From DASSFZ01 sp036514635 (GTDB taxonomy: Bacteria > Chloroflexota > Anaerolineae > Fen-1058), in contig DATBWU010000106.1 in the NCBI GenBank assembly GCA_036514635.1, forward strand, positions 1 through 13,757: a DNA stretch of 13,757 nt, written 5' to 3'. The first letter of the stretch is position 1, and each line of letters begins with the position of its first letter. This document shows positions 6,415-13,757 of the stretch, piece after piece. A program made the translations under genes and the position numbers. The notes beneath the pieces were generated by a model, which worked only from the letters and a program-made list of their open reading frames with translations, was not told where the DNA came from and made no database searches.

Positions 6415-6518
6415 CGGCGATCAATCGCCGGGCTACGGATACGAAACCCCGTAAACGGGGTTCTAGCCCGATTTATCGGGCTTTGTATCCTTCGCCCGAA
6501 GATTCATCTTCGGGCGAA
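6415..6518. repeat. Array of four short hairpins with 2-nt loops (cloverleaf-like)
   Basis: Four perfect inverted repeats with two-base spacers follow one another: CGGCGAT/ATCGCCG (6415-6430), AACCCCGT/ACGGGGTT (6445-6462), AGCCCGAT/ATCGGGCT (6465-6482) and TTCGCCCGAAGAT/ATCTTCGGGCGAA (6491-6518). The second and third are enclosed by an outer pair GGATAC (6437-6442) with GTATCC (6485-6490), so the segment can fold as a branched structure. This resembles REP/BIME-type arrays in design. No coding potential was seen. As RNA it could stall or stabilise transcript ends between leuA and leuC. Confidence 0.75.
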
Positions 6519-6608
6519 CCCCGCCAAAGCCGGGAGAGCCGGTTTTCTTGGTGTTTCTTGGTGTCCTCGTGCCTTGGTGGTTAACGTTCGAGCCTTTTCA
6601 GGCAGTCT

Positions 6609-8228
6609 CTAAGTCATCTCGGCCCGGGCGCTTGCCTCGACTGGCCGATACTGGCCGGTGGCGATCAGCATTTTGTTCAGCGCCGCCAGGTAAGCCTTGG
6701 CACTGGCGACGATGATGTCGGTTTCCGCGCCGTGACCGCTGAAGGTGCGGGCGTGCTCGACCTCGCGCTGCGGATCGAGCTGGCGCATGCCGTCGGTTCC
6801 CTCGATACGCACCGTCACCTCGCCCAGCGCGTCGATGCCTTCCGTGATCGCGTGGATGGCGAACTCTTGCAGCGTGTTCGGGGCCTTGACGATGGCATCG
6901 ATGGCTTTGTACGTCGCGTCCACCGGGCCGGTCCCGATCGCCGCGTGAACGTGTATCTGGCCGTCCGGCCCGCGCAGGCGCACCGTTGCGGTCGGCATTC
7001 CCATCGTGCCGCAGGTGACTTGCAGCCCGTCGAGCGTGAATACCTCGCGCGGCTGGTAGAATTCGTCGGCCACCAGCGCTTCCAGGTCGGCGTCGGTGAT
7101 CGTCTTCTTCTTGTCGGCCAGCAACTTGAATCGCTCGAAGGCTTTGTCCAACTCGGGTTCGCTCAGCGGGTAGCCCAGCTCCACCAGTCGCGTCTTGAGC
7201 GCGTGGCGGCCGCTGTGCTTGCCCAGCACCAGCTTCGTGCGCGTCACGCCGACCGATTCGGGCCGCATGATCTCGTACGTCGTGTGATGCTTGAGCATGC
7301 CGTCCTGGTGGATGCCCGCCTCGTGCGCGAAGGCGTTCGCGCCGACGATGGCTTTGTTCGGCGGGACGACGATGCCGGTGTAGTTGCTCACCAGCTTGCT
7401 CGCCCGCGCGATCTGCGTCGTGTCGATGCCGGTGGTCAGGCCGAAGATCGGGCGGCGCGTGTGCAGCGCCATCACCACTTCCTCCAGCGACGTGTTGCCC
7501 GCGCGCTCGCCGATGCCGTTGACCGTGACCTCGGCCTGGCGCGCGCCGGCGCGGATGCCGGCCAGCGTGTTCGCCGTCGCCAGCCCCAGATCGTCGTGGC
7601 AGTGAACCGAGACGATGCAGTTGTCGATGCCCGGCGTGTTCTTGAGGATGCCGTCAATCAGCGCGCCGAATTCCTCCGGCGTGGTGTAGCCCACGGTGTC
7701 GGGGATGTTGAGCGTCGTCGCGCCGGCTTTGATCGCCTCGCCTAACACCAGGTAGAGGAAGCTCGGATCGCTGCGACCGGCGTCTTCCGGGCTGAATTCG
7801 ATGTCCTCGCACAGGCTGCGCGCGTAACCCACCATCTCCACCACGCGCTCCACCACCTGCTCGCGATCCATCTTGAGCTTGTATTGCATGTGGATTTCGG
7901 ACGTGGCGAGGAACGTGTGAATGCGCGGGCGTGCTGCGTGACGAACCGCCTCCCAGGCTTTGTCGATGTCGAGCCGGGACGCGCGCGCCAGCCCGCAGAT
8001 GATCGGCGGCCGGGTTCCATCGGGGCGGTTGCCCACTTCGATCGCGATCCGCCGCACGGCCTCCAGATCGTCCGGTGAAGCCGCCGGAAACCCCGCCTCC
8101 ATGATGTCCACGCCGAGTTTGCTCAGCGTGCGGGCGATTTCCAATTTCTCGGTGGAAGTCATCGACGCGCCGGGCGATTGCTCGCCATCGCGCAATGTGG
8201 TGTCGAAGATGCGAACGTAGTTGTCCAT
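6609..8228 (-). CDS. leuA: 2-isopropylmalate synthase
   Basis: A 539-aa enzyme condensing 2-oxoisovalerate with acetyl-CoA, the committed step of leucine synthesis. The N-terminal TIM barrel begins RIFDTTLRDGEQSPGASM, with metal and catalytic residues Arg13 and Asp14. HCHDDLGLATANT holds the metal histidines, and NGIGERAGNTSLEEVVMAL and GANAFAHEAGIHQDGMLKH follow. The C-terminal ~130 residues carry the LeuA regulatory domain (LDGLQVTCGTMGMPTATVRL), which in the family binds leucine for feedback inhibition. I placed the start at ATG 8228 (MDNYVRIFD). A longer frame to 8294 only translates junction repeats. There is no clear Shine-Dalgarno. Length is slightly above the common 510-525 aa. Confidence 0.96.
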   Translation of the reverse strand: MDNYVRIFDTTLRDGEQSPGASMTSTEKLEIARTLSKLGVDIMEAGFPAASPDDLEAVRRIAIEVGNRPDGTRPPIICGLARASRLDIDKAWEAVRHAARPRIHTFLATSEIHMQYKLKMDREQVVERVVEMVGYARSLCEDIEFSPEDAGRSDPSFLYLVLGEAIKAGATTLNIPDTVGYTTPEEFGALIDGILKNTPGIDNCIVSVHCHDDLGLATANTLAGIRAGARQAEVTVNGIGERAGNTSLEEVVMALHTRRPIFGLTTGIDTTQIARASKLVSNYTGIVVPPNKAIVGANAFAHEAGIHQDGMLKHHTTYEIMRPESVGVTRTKLVLGKHSGRHALKTRLVELGYPLSEPELDKAFERFKLLADKKKTITDADLEALVADEFYQPREVFTLDGLQVTCGTMGMPTATVRLRGPDGQIHVHAAIGTGPVDATYKAIDAIVKAPNTLQEFAIHAITEGIDALGEVTVRIEGTDGMRQLDPQREVEHARTFSGHGAETDIIVASAKAYLAALNKMLIATGQYRPVEASARAEMT

Positions 8229-8234
8229 ATTCTC

Positions 8235-8305
8235 GATTTTTGATTTCGGATTGCAGATTGCGGAATGGACCAATCCGAAATCCGCAATCGCCAATCGTCA
8301 ATTAC
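8235..8305. repeat. Heptameric palindromic repeat, ilvC/leuA junction
   Basis: On the plus strand, five heptads beginning GATT or GAAT (8235-8269) are followed, after one base, by five heptads of the CAATC/AAATC type (8271-8305) in exact 7-nt steps. The last heptad ends at the base before the ilvC stop codon (8306-8308). The arms pair to give a long imperfect hairpin with a very short loop. The repeat fills nearly all of the 77-nt junction. Confidence 0.9.
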
Positions 8306-9319
8306 CTAGTCTCCGGCCTTGATCGTGACCGGGTTGAGGAACGGCATCATCGCGCGCAGCTCCGCGCCGATCTTCTCGATCGGGTGCTCTTGCTCGCGGC
8401 GGCGCACCTCGTTGAACCACGGGCGGCCGGCCTCGTTCTCGGCGATCCATTTGCGGGCGTAGGTCCCGTCCTGAATCTCGGTGAGGATCTGCTTCATCTC
8501 GCCCAGTGTTTCCTCGTTGATGATGCGCGAACCGGCGGTGTAGTCGCCGTGTTCGGCGGTGTCGCTGACCGAGTAGCGCATGTAGTTCAGCCCGCCGCGA
8601 TACATCAGGTCGACGATCAACTTCAGTTCGTGCATGCACTCGAAGTAAGCGATCTCCGGCTGGTAGCCGGCCTTGACCAGCGTCTCGAACGCGGCCTTGA
8701 TCAGCGCGCTGACGCCGCCGCACAGCACCGTCTGTTCGCCGAACAGGTCGGTCTCGGTTTCCTCGGCGAACGTCGTCTCGATCACCCCGGCGCGCGTGAC
8801 GCCCAGCGCCTTGGCATACGCCAGCGCGAGCGCCTTGGCGTGGCCCGTCGCGTCCTGATGCACGGCCAGCAGCGCGGGCGTGCCGCCGCCTTCGACGAAG
8901 ACTTCGCGCACGCGATGGCCGGGCGCTTTCGGTGCGATCATCGTCACGTCCACATCGGCGGGCGGCACGATCGTTCCGAAGCGGATGTTGAAGCCGTGCG
9001 CGAACATCAGCATTTTGCCCCGGCTCAAGTGCGGCGCGATCGATTCTTTGTAAATCTTGGGTTGCGCGGTATCCGGCGTGAGGATCATGATCACGTTCGC
9101 CCACGCGGCGGCGTCGGCGACCGGCAAGACGCTCAGCCCGGCGGACTCGGCTTTCGTTTTCGACTTGCTGCCTTCGGCCAGCCCGACGCGGACATCCACG
9201 CCGCTGTCCTTCAGGTTGAGCGAATGAGCGTGGCCCTGCGACCCGTAGCCGATGATTGCTACTTTCTTAGCGCGGATGAGGTCCAGGTCTGCGCTTTTGT
9301 CGTAATAAATGGCTGCCAT
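8306..9319 (-). CDS. ilvC: Ketol-acid reductoisomerase (class I)
   Basis: A 337-aa class I enzyme (330-340 aa is usual) that isomerises and reduces 2-acetolactate or 2-aceto-2-hydroxybutyrate with NAD(P)H and Mg2+. The Rossmann motif GYGSQGHAHSLNL starts at residue 24. The cofactor loop LAEGSKSKTKAE has the serines expected for NADPH phosphate binding. Metal ligands are expected in ETDLFGEQTVLCGG and in FECMHELKLIVDLMYRGG, and the region near YSVSDTAEHGDY closes the knotted C-terminal domain. I chose ATG 9319 (MAAIYYDK) because GGAGGA (plus-strand 9323-9328) precedes it closely. A longer frame to 9388 overlaps ilvN but consists of repeat translation. Confidence 0.97.
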   Translation of the reverse strand: MAAIYYDKSADLDLIRAKKVAIIGYGSQGHAHSLNLKDSGVDVRVGLAEGSKSKTKAESAGLSVLPVADAAAWANVIMILTPDTAQPKIYKESIAPHLSRGKMLMFAHGFNIRFGTIVPPADVDVTMIAPKAPGHRVREVFVEGGGTPALLAVHQDATGHAKALALAYAKALGVTRAGVIETTFAEETETDLFGEQTVLCGGVSALIKAAFETLVKAGYQPEIAYFECMHELKLIVDLMYRGGLNYMRYSVSDTAEHGDYTAGSRIINEETLGEMKQILTEIQDGTYARKWIAENEAGRPWFNEVRRREQEHPIEKIGAELRAMMPFLNPVTIKAGD

Positions 9320-9328
9320 CAGTCCTCC

Positions 9329-9399
9329 GATTGCGGATTGCGGAATTTGGATTTCGGATCGCTCAATCCCCAATCCGAAAATCGTCAATCCGCAATTCG
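9329..9399. repeat. Heptameric palindromic repeat, ilvN/ilvC junction
   Basis: On the plus strand, GATTGCG, GATTGCG, GAATTTG, GATTTCG and GATCGCT (9329-9363) are followed by CAATCCC, CAATCCG, an 8-nt unit, CAATCCG and CAATTCG (9364-9399). The register is 7 nt except for one 8-nt step. An 11-nt block, ATTGCGGATTG, is perfectly complementary between the arms. The repeat extends 15 nt into ilvN, giving its stop codon and last residues, and reaches the ilvC Shine-Dalgarno on the other side. Confidence 0.88.
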
Positions 9400-9882
9400 C
9401 AGGGCTTGATCGCCGCGCGCCATCGACACCAGGCCGGTGCGCACCATCTCGACCAGGCCGAGCGGTTGCAAGCGCCCGATGACGCGATCGACGTGCTCCG
9501 GCTCGCCGGTGATCTCGACGGTCATCGTTTGATCGCCGGTGTCGACCACGTGCGCGCGCGTCTCATCGACCACACGCAGCACATCCGCCCGCGCATCGCC
9601 GGAGGCTTGCACCTTGACCAGTGCCAGGTCGCGATTGACCGTCGGCTGATCGGCTACGTCTCCCACCTGAATCACGTTGACGAGTTTATACAGGTGCGCG
9701 ACGAGGCGTTGCGCGCTGGTCGGATCGGCGTCCAGCACGATCGTCATGCGTGACACGCCGGGCTGCTCGGTGTGCCCCACCGTCAGCGACTCGATATTGA
9801 AGGCCCGTCGCCGGAACAGTGTCGTCACGCGATTCAGCACGCCGGGTTTATCTTCTACTAATGCAATCAGTGTATGGCGCAT
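9385..9882 (-). CDS. ilvN: Acetolactate synthase small (regulatory) subunit
   Basis: A 165-aa regulatory subunit of acetohydroxyacid synthase, of the usual IlvN/IlvH length. It activates IlvB and confers valine feedback inhibition in the family. The N-terminal ACT domain is clear: HTLIALVEDKPGVLNRV then FNIESLTVG, with the conserved Asn that contacts valine in related proteins. The C-terminal ALS_ss_C-type domain follows from about residue 80. ATG 9882 is preceded by GGAG at good spacing. The C-terminus, ALRIAD-stop, is encoded by the junction repeat, so the last residues are probably not selected for function. It lies 102 nt after ilvB across a heptamer repeat. Confidence 0.96.
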   Translation of the reverse strand: MRHTLIALVEDKPGVLNRVTTLFRRRAFNIESLTVGHTEQPGVSRMTIVLDADPTSAQRLVAHLYKLVNVIQVGDVADQPTVNRDLALVKVQASGDARADVLRVVDETRAHVVDTGDQTMTVEITGEPEHVDRVIGRLQPLGLVEMVRTGLVSMARGDQALRIAD

Positions 9883-9890
9883 AGAATCTC

Positions 9891-9984
9891 CAGTTATCAG
9901 TAGTCAGTGATCAGTTATCAGTGGTTAGCAGCCGATTACTGTTCACTGTTTACTGTTCACTGCTTACTGTTCACTGTTCACTGT

Positions 9985-9995
<11 letters not shown>
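9891..9995. repeat. Heptameric repeat of a second family (CAGTnnn / TGTTCAC), ilvB/ilvN junction
   Basis: Fifteen consecutive 7-nt units without register slip. On the plus strand five CAGTnnn units (9891-9925) come first, then two degenerate units, then eight of TGTTCAC or close variants (9940-9995). CAGT in the first part is complementary to ACTG in the second, so the arms can pair. It fills the 102-nt junction and enters the ilvB 3' end, where it encodes the last three residues and the stop. The sequence differs from the GATTG type at the other four junctions, but period and layout are the same. Confidence 0.92.
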
Positions 9996-11700
<1,705 letters not shown>

Positions 11701-11714
11701 GATCCCTCCCAAAC

Positions 11715-11791
11715 GATTGCTGATTGATGATTTCTGATTGCCGATTGTTGGAGGTTCAATCATCAATCCGCAATCCGCAATCATCAATCAG
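11715..11791. repeat. Heptameric palindromic repeat, ilvD/ilvB junction
   Basis: The most regular example. Five GATTGnn-type heptads (11715-11749) are followed by a 7-nt linker (11750-11756) and five CAATCnn heptads (11757-11791), giving eleven 7-nt units in one register. The arms pair as an imperfect hairpin in the minus-strand transcript, with CTGATTGATGATT perfectly complementary. It begins at the ilvD stop codon, which lies inside the last heptad, and ends just before the ilvB ribosome site. Confidence 0.93.
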
Positions 11792-13458
11792 ATAGTGACT
11801 GCTCCCGTCGATGCGGACGAAACCAGATTCGCGTACTTCGCCATCACACCGGTTTTGTAGCGCGGCGCGGGCGGCTGCCATTGGTTGAGCCGAGACTTCA
11901 TCTCGTCGTCGGACAGTTCCACATCGAGCCGGCGCGCGGGCACGTCGAACATGATCACATCGCCGTCGCGCAGCGCCGCGATCGGCCCGCCGCGTGCGGC
12001 TTCAGGCGCGACGTGACCGGCCATCAGCCCGTGCGTCGCACCGGAGAAACGCCCGTCGGTGAGCAGCGCGACCGAATCGCTGAGTCCCGCGCCGACGATG
12101 GCCGCCGTCACGCCGAGCATCTCGCGCATGCCCGGCCCGCCCTTCGGCCCTTCGTAGCGGATGACGACTACGTCGCCGGGCCGGATGCGGTTGTTCTGCA
12201 CGGCGTCGAACGCGGCCTCTTCGCAGTCGAACACGCGCGCCGGGCCGCGATGAAACATCATGTTGTGTCCGGCGATCTTCACCACGCCGCCTTCCGGGGC
12301 GAGATTGCCTTTGAGAATGACCAGGCCGCCGGTGGTCTTGATGGGGTCGCTCAGCGGCCGGACAACCTGCTGGCCGGACGGCTCAGCCGCCTTGTGCGCT
12401 TCTTCGGCGATCGTCTGGCCGGTGACGGTCATCGCGTCGCCGTGCAGGTAACCGCCTTCGAGCAAGCGCCTGGCGACGAGCGGGATGCCGCCCGCTGCGT
12501 ACAGATCGGTCGCCATGAAGCGCCCCCCCGGCTTCAGGTCGGCGATCAACGGCGTGCGCGAACTGATCTCGTCGAAGTCGTCGATGTCGAGCGACACGCC
12601 GGCCTCGTGCGCGATCGCCAGCAGGTGCAACACCGCGTTGGTCGATCCGCCGGTGGCGGCAACAGACGAGATGGCGTTTTCAATGGCTTGGCGGGTGAGA
12701 ATGCGGGAGGGGCGGAGATCGTTGCGGAGGAGGTTCATCACGAGTTGCCCGGCGGCGAAAGCGGCGGCGTCCTTTGCGGCAGCCATCGCCGGGATACTGT
12801 TGCTGCCCATCGGCGAGATGCCCAGGAACTCCATGACGGTGGACATCGTGTTCGCCGTGAACTGCCCACCGCACGCGCCCGCGCCGGGACAGGCCGCATC
12901 CTCCACGGCTTTGAGTTGTGCCTCGGTGATTTTGCCCGAGGTGTATGCGCCCACCGCTTCGAAGACATCTTGAATCGTGATCGAGCGGCCTTCGTAAATG
13001 CCGGGCGCGATCGAGCCGCCATACAGCACCAGGCCCGGAATGTCCAGGCGAGCGAGCGCCATCACCACGCCGGGATTGGTCTTGTCGCAGCCGGAGATGC
13101 ACACCAGGGCATCGAAATGGTTGCCGCGCGCGACCAGCTCGATCGAGTCGGCGATCACTTCGCGGCTGATGAGCGACGCCTTCATCCCTTCTGCGCCCAT
13201 CGTGATGCCGTCGGAAATCGACACCGTGTTGAACTCCATCGGCGTGCCGCCCGCGGCGCGAATGCCCGCTTTCACCTTGGCGGCCAGTCGATTCAGGTGA
13301 TAGTTGCACGGCCCGATCTCGATCCACGTGTTGGCGACGCCGACGATCGGGCGGCGTAGATCATCGTCCGTGAAACCGACGGCTTTCAGCATCGAGCGCG
13401 CCGGAGCGCGGCTCGGCCCATCCGTGATGGCGCGACTGTTGCGTTTAAGGTTGTCCAT
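11788..13458 (-). CDS. ilvD: Dihydroxy-acid dehydratase (Fe-S)
   Basis: A 556-aa IlvD/Edd-family dehydratase that converts 2,3-dihydroxy-3-methyl acids to the 2-oxo acids of valine and isoleucine. Three cysteines expected to bind the Fe-S cluster are visible: Cys51 in IGPCNYH, Cys124 in CISGCDKTNPG and Cys196 in PGAGACGGQF. Lys126 of that CDK motif corresponds to the carbamylated Mg2+-ligand lysine. The C-terminal LLTDGRFSGATHGLMAGHVAPEA is diagnostic. The three-cysteine pattern fits [2Fe-2S]-type enzymes, but cluster type is not proved by sequence. ATG 13458 lies only 4 nt after the stop of a 57-aa ORF and has no Shine-Dalgarno of its own, so coupled translation is likely. Confidence 0.97.
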   Translation of the reverse strand: MDNLKRNSRAITDGPSRAPARSMLKAVGFTDDDLRRPIVGVANTWIEIGPCNYHLNRLAAKVKAGIRAAGGTPMEFNTVSISDGITMGAEGMKASLISREVIADSIELVARGNHFDALVCISGCDKTNPGVVMALARLDIPGLVLYGGSIAPGIYEGRSITIQDVFEAVGAYTSGKITEAQLKAVEDAACPGAGACGGQFTANTMSTVMEFLGISPMGSNSIPAMAAAKDAAAFAAGQLVMNLLRNDLRPSRILTRQAIENAISSVAATGGSTNAVLHLLAIAHEAGVSLDIDDFDEISSRTPLIADLKPGGRFMATDLYAAGGIPLVARRLLEGGYLHGDAMTVTGQTIAEEAHKAAEPSGQQVVRPLSDPIKTTGGLVILKGNLAPEGGVVKIAGHNMMFHRGPARVFDCEEAAFDAVQNNRIRPGDVVVIRYEGPKGGPGMREMLGVTAAIVGAGLSDSVALLTDGRFSGATHGLMAGHVAPEAARGGPIAALRDGDVIMFDVPARRLDVELSDDEMKSRLNQWQPPAPRYKTGVMAKYANLVSSASTGAVTI

Positions 13459-13462
13459 GAGT

Positions 13463-13636
13463 TTAGTTGTAGCAATCGAACAACGCTTGCTCGATCCACC
13501 GGTCTGATTCTTCGGCAGGCAGAGGCGGTGTAGCTGGCTGGCTCGTGGCGTCCCCGCTGCTCAGATCGGCTATCGTCGCCATCGGCAGGGTATCGGCGCT
13601 CACCGCGCTGAACGCGAACGAGTAAATTGTAGTCAT
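13463..13636 (-). CDS. Small ORF directly upstream of ilvD; unknown function
   Basis: 57 codons plus TAA. A strong AAGGAG (plus-strand 13644-13649) sits 7 nt before the ATG at 13636. The stop is 4 nt before the ilvD ATG. The product starts MTTIYSFAFSAVSADTLP, has a Pro/Ala/Ser/Thr-rich middle and ends EESDRWIEQALFDCYN, with one cysteine, and is net acidic. It has no signal peptide cleavage pattern, membrane helix or run of Ile/Val/Leu codons, so it is not a classical attenuator leader. No family was recognised. It is the first gene of the visible cluster. Placement and ribosome site mirror the 65-aa ORF before leuC, and both begin M(M)TT and contain ESDR, though the order of similar segments differs. 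Confidence 0.58.
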   Translation of the reverse strand: MTTIYSFAFSAVSADTLPMATIADLSSGDATSQPATPPLPAEESDRWIEQALFDCYN

Positions 13637-13757
13637 GCGGACTCTCCTTAGATGATTCCTTGTGCAAGCAGTTAGTACCTCACCTCTGAAGTCTTTGCTT
13701 TTTGTGCAAAGATTTCACCGCAGACGCCGAAGGCGCGCAGAGGGCGCAGAGATTTTT
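13637..13757. other. Leader region of the ilv-leu cluster with a CGCAGAG-type repeat at the window edge
   Basis: This should contain, or lead to, the promoter of the cluster, but no convincing -35/-10 pair was found on the minus strand. A 6-bp inverted repeat CTTTGC/GCAAAG with a 7-nt loop lies at 13693-13711. From 13717 to the edge runs ACCGCAGACGCC followed by CGCAGAGGGCGCAGAGA, the same repeat type as the inner arm of the 6182-6305 element. The repeat is cut by the window end, so its other arm cannot be seen. Confidence 0.5.

Larger units (their letters stand above)
6070..6608. repeat. Nested palindrome and repeat island between leuA and the leuC unit
   Basis: This 539-nt gap holds no gene but is almost entirely inverted repeats. 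Its outer arms are ACCACCAAGACACCAAGGC (from 6106) and the inverted GTGCCTTGGTGGTT (6569-6582). Inside lie an interrupted ~87-bp palindromic element (6147-6364), a 124-bp insertion within it (6182-6305) and an array of short hairpins (6415-6518). A small stem GCCT-GAAA-AGGC (plus strand reverse complement, about 6591-6603) follows the leuA stop. Short open frames across it, such as those on the plus strand at 5916-6299, are translations of repeats. Transcription from leuA into leuC would have to cross this region. Confidence 0.8.

Noticed and set aside
8229..8294. Upstream in-frame starts extending leuA (and likewise leuD to 4402, ilvC to 9388, ilvB to 11787)
   Set aside because: The extra residues are translations of the GATTG/CAATC heptads. 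The conserved family N-termini begin at the later ATG, and for ilvC and ilvB a Shine-Dalgarno supports that ATG.
8195..9409. 404-aa open frame on the plus strand opposite ilvC, and similar ones opposite leuA, leuC and ilvB
   Set aside because: They pass through junction repeats and mirror the codon structure of well-identified enzymes, with no motif or ribosome site of their own.
11881..13359. 492-aa open frame on the plus strand opposite ilvD
   Set aside because: Long antisense frames are expected opposite GC-rich genes. Its composition is Arg/His/Asp-rich without domains, and ilvD on the other strand is unambiguous.
13463..13636. Classical leader-peptide attenuator in front of ilvD
   Set aside because: The small ORF has no run of Ile, Val or Leu codons, and no terminator/antiterminator with a T-run lies between it and ilvD, only 4 nt away.

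Overview
This is a GC-rich bacterial chromosomal window dominated by a minus-strand gene cluster for branched-chain amino acid biosynthesis. The organism is probably a member of the Chloroflexota. That guess rests on a LysK-like carrier-protein hydrolase, a compact ilv-leu cluster and many short heptameric intergenic repeats, and it is an inference rather than a demonstrated identity. There are no phage or plasmid genes and no tRNA or rRNA. The only mobile-looking DNA is small and non-coding.

Left part, plus strand (1-3653). The 3' end of an M20-family hydrolase, probably LysK ([LysW]-lysine hydrolase), enters from the left edge. It is followed by an AraC-family regulator (659-1540). Next is a perfect 13-bp inverted repeat (1569-1604), then two tandem aldo/keto reductases (1635-2684 and 2688-3653) spaced by 3 nt. 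The regulator, operator-like site and reductase pair look like a small regulated unit of unknown substrate.

Right part, minus strand, transcribed from 13636 down to 3734: a 57-aa small ORF, ilvD, ilvB, ilvN, ilvC, leuA, a repeat island, a 65-aa small ORF, leuC, leuD. Together IlvBN, IlvC and IlvD make the 2-oxo acids for valine and isoleucine. LeuA and LeuCD then carry 2-oxoisovalerate toward leucine. leuB and the aminotransferase are not in the window. leuD converges on the second reductase.

The non-coding DNA is the most unusual part. All five short junctions of the cluster (ilvD/ilvB, ilvB/ilvN, ilvN/ilvC, ilvC/leuA, leuC/leuD) are filled almost edge to edge with 7-nt repeats. These form imperfect palindromes: GATTGnn heptads in one arm and CAATCnn in the other, or the CAGTnnn/nnnACTG equivalent. 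In several genes the repeat supplies the stop codon and last residues. The 539-nt gap between leuA and the leuC unit is a nested palindrome island. It includes a 124-bp MITE-like insertion with 13-bp terminal inverted repeats and a 7-bp target duplication, whose empty site is visible elsewhere in this window. It also holds an array of four 2-nt-loop hairpins.

Both Fe-S dehydratase genes (ilvD and leuC) lack a well-placed ribosome binding site of their own. Each starts at or within 4 nt of the stop codon of a small ORF with a strong Shine-Dalgarno, which suggests translational coupling. No convincing sigma70 promoter or intrinsic terminator with a T-tract could be identified by eye.
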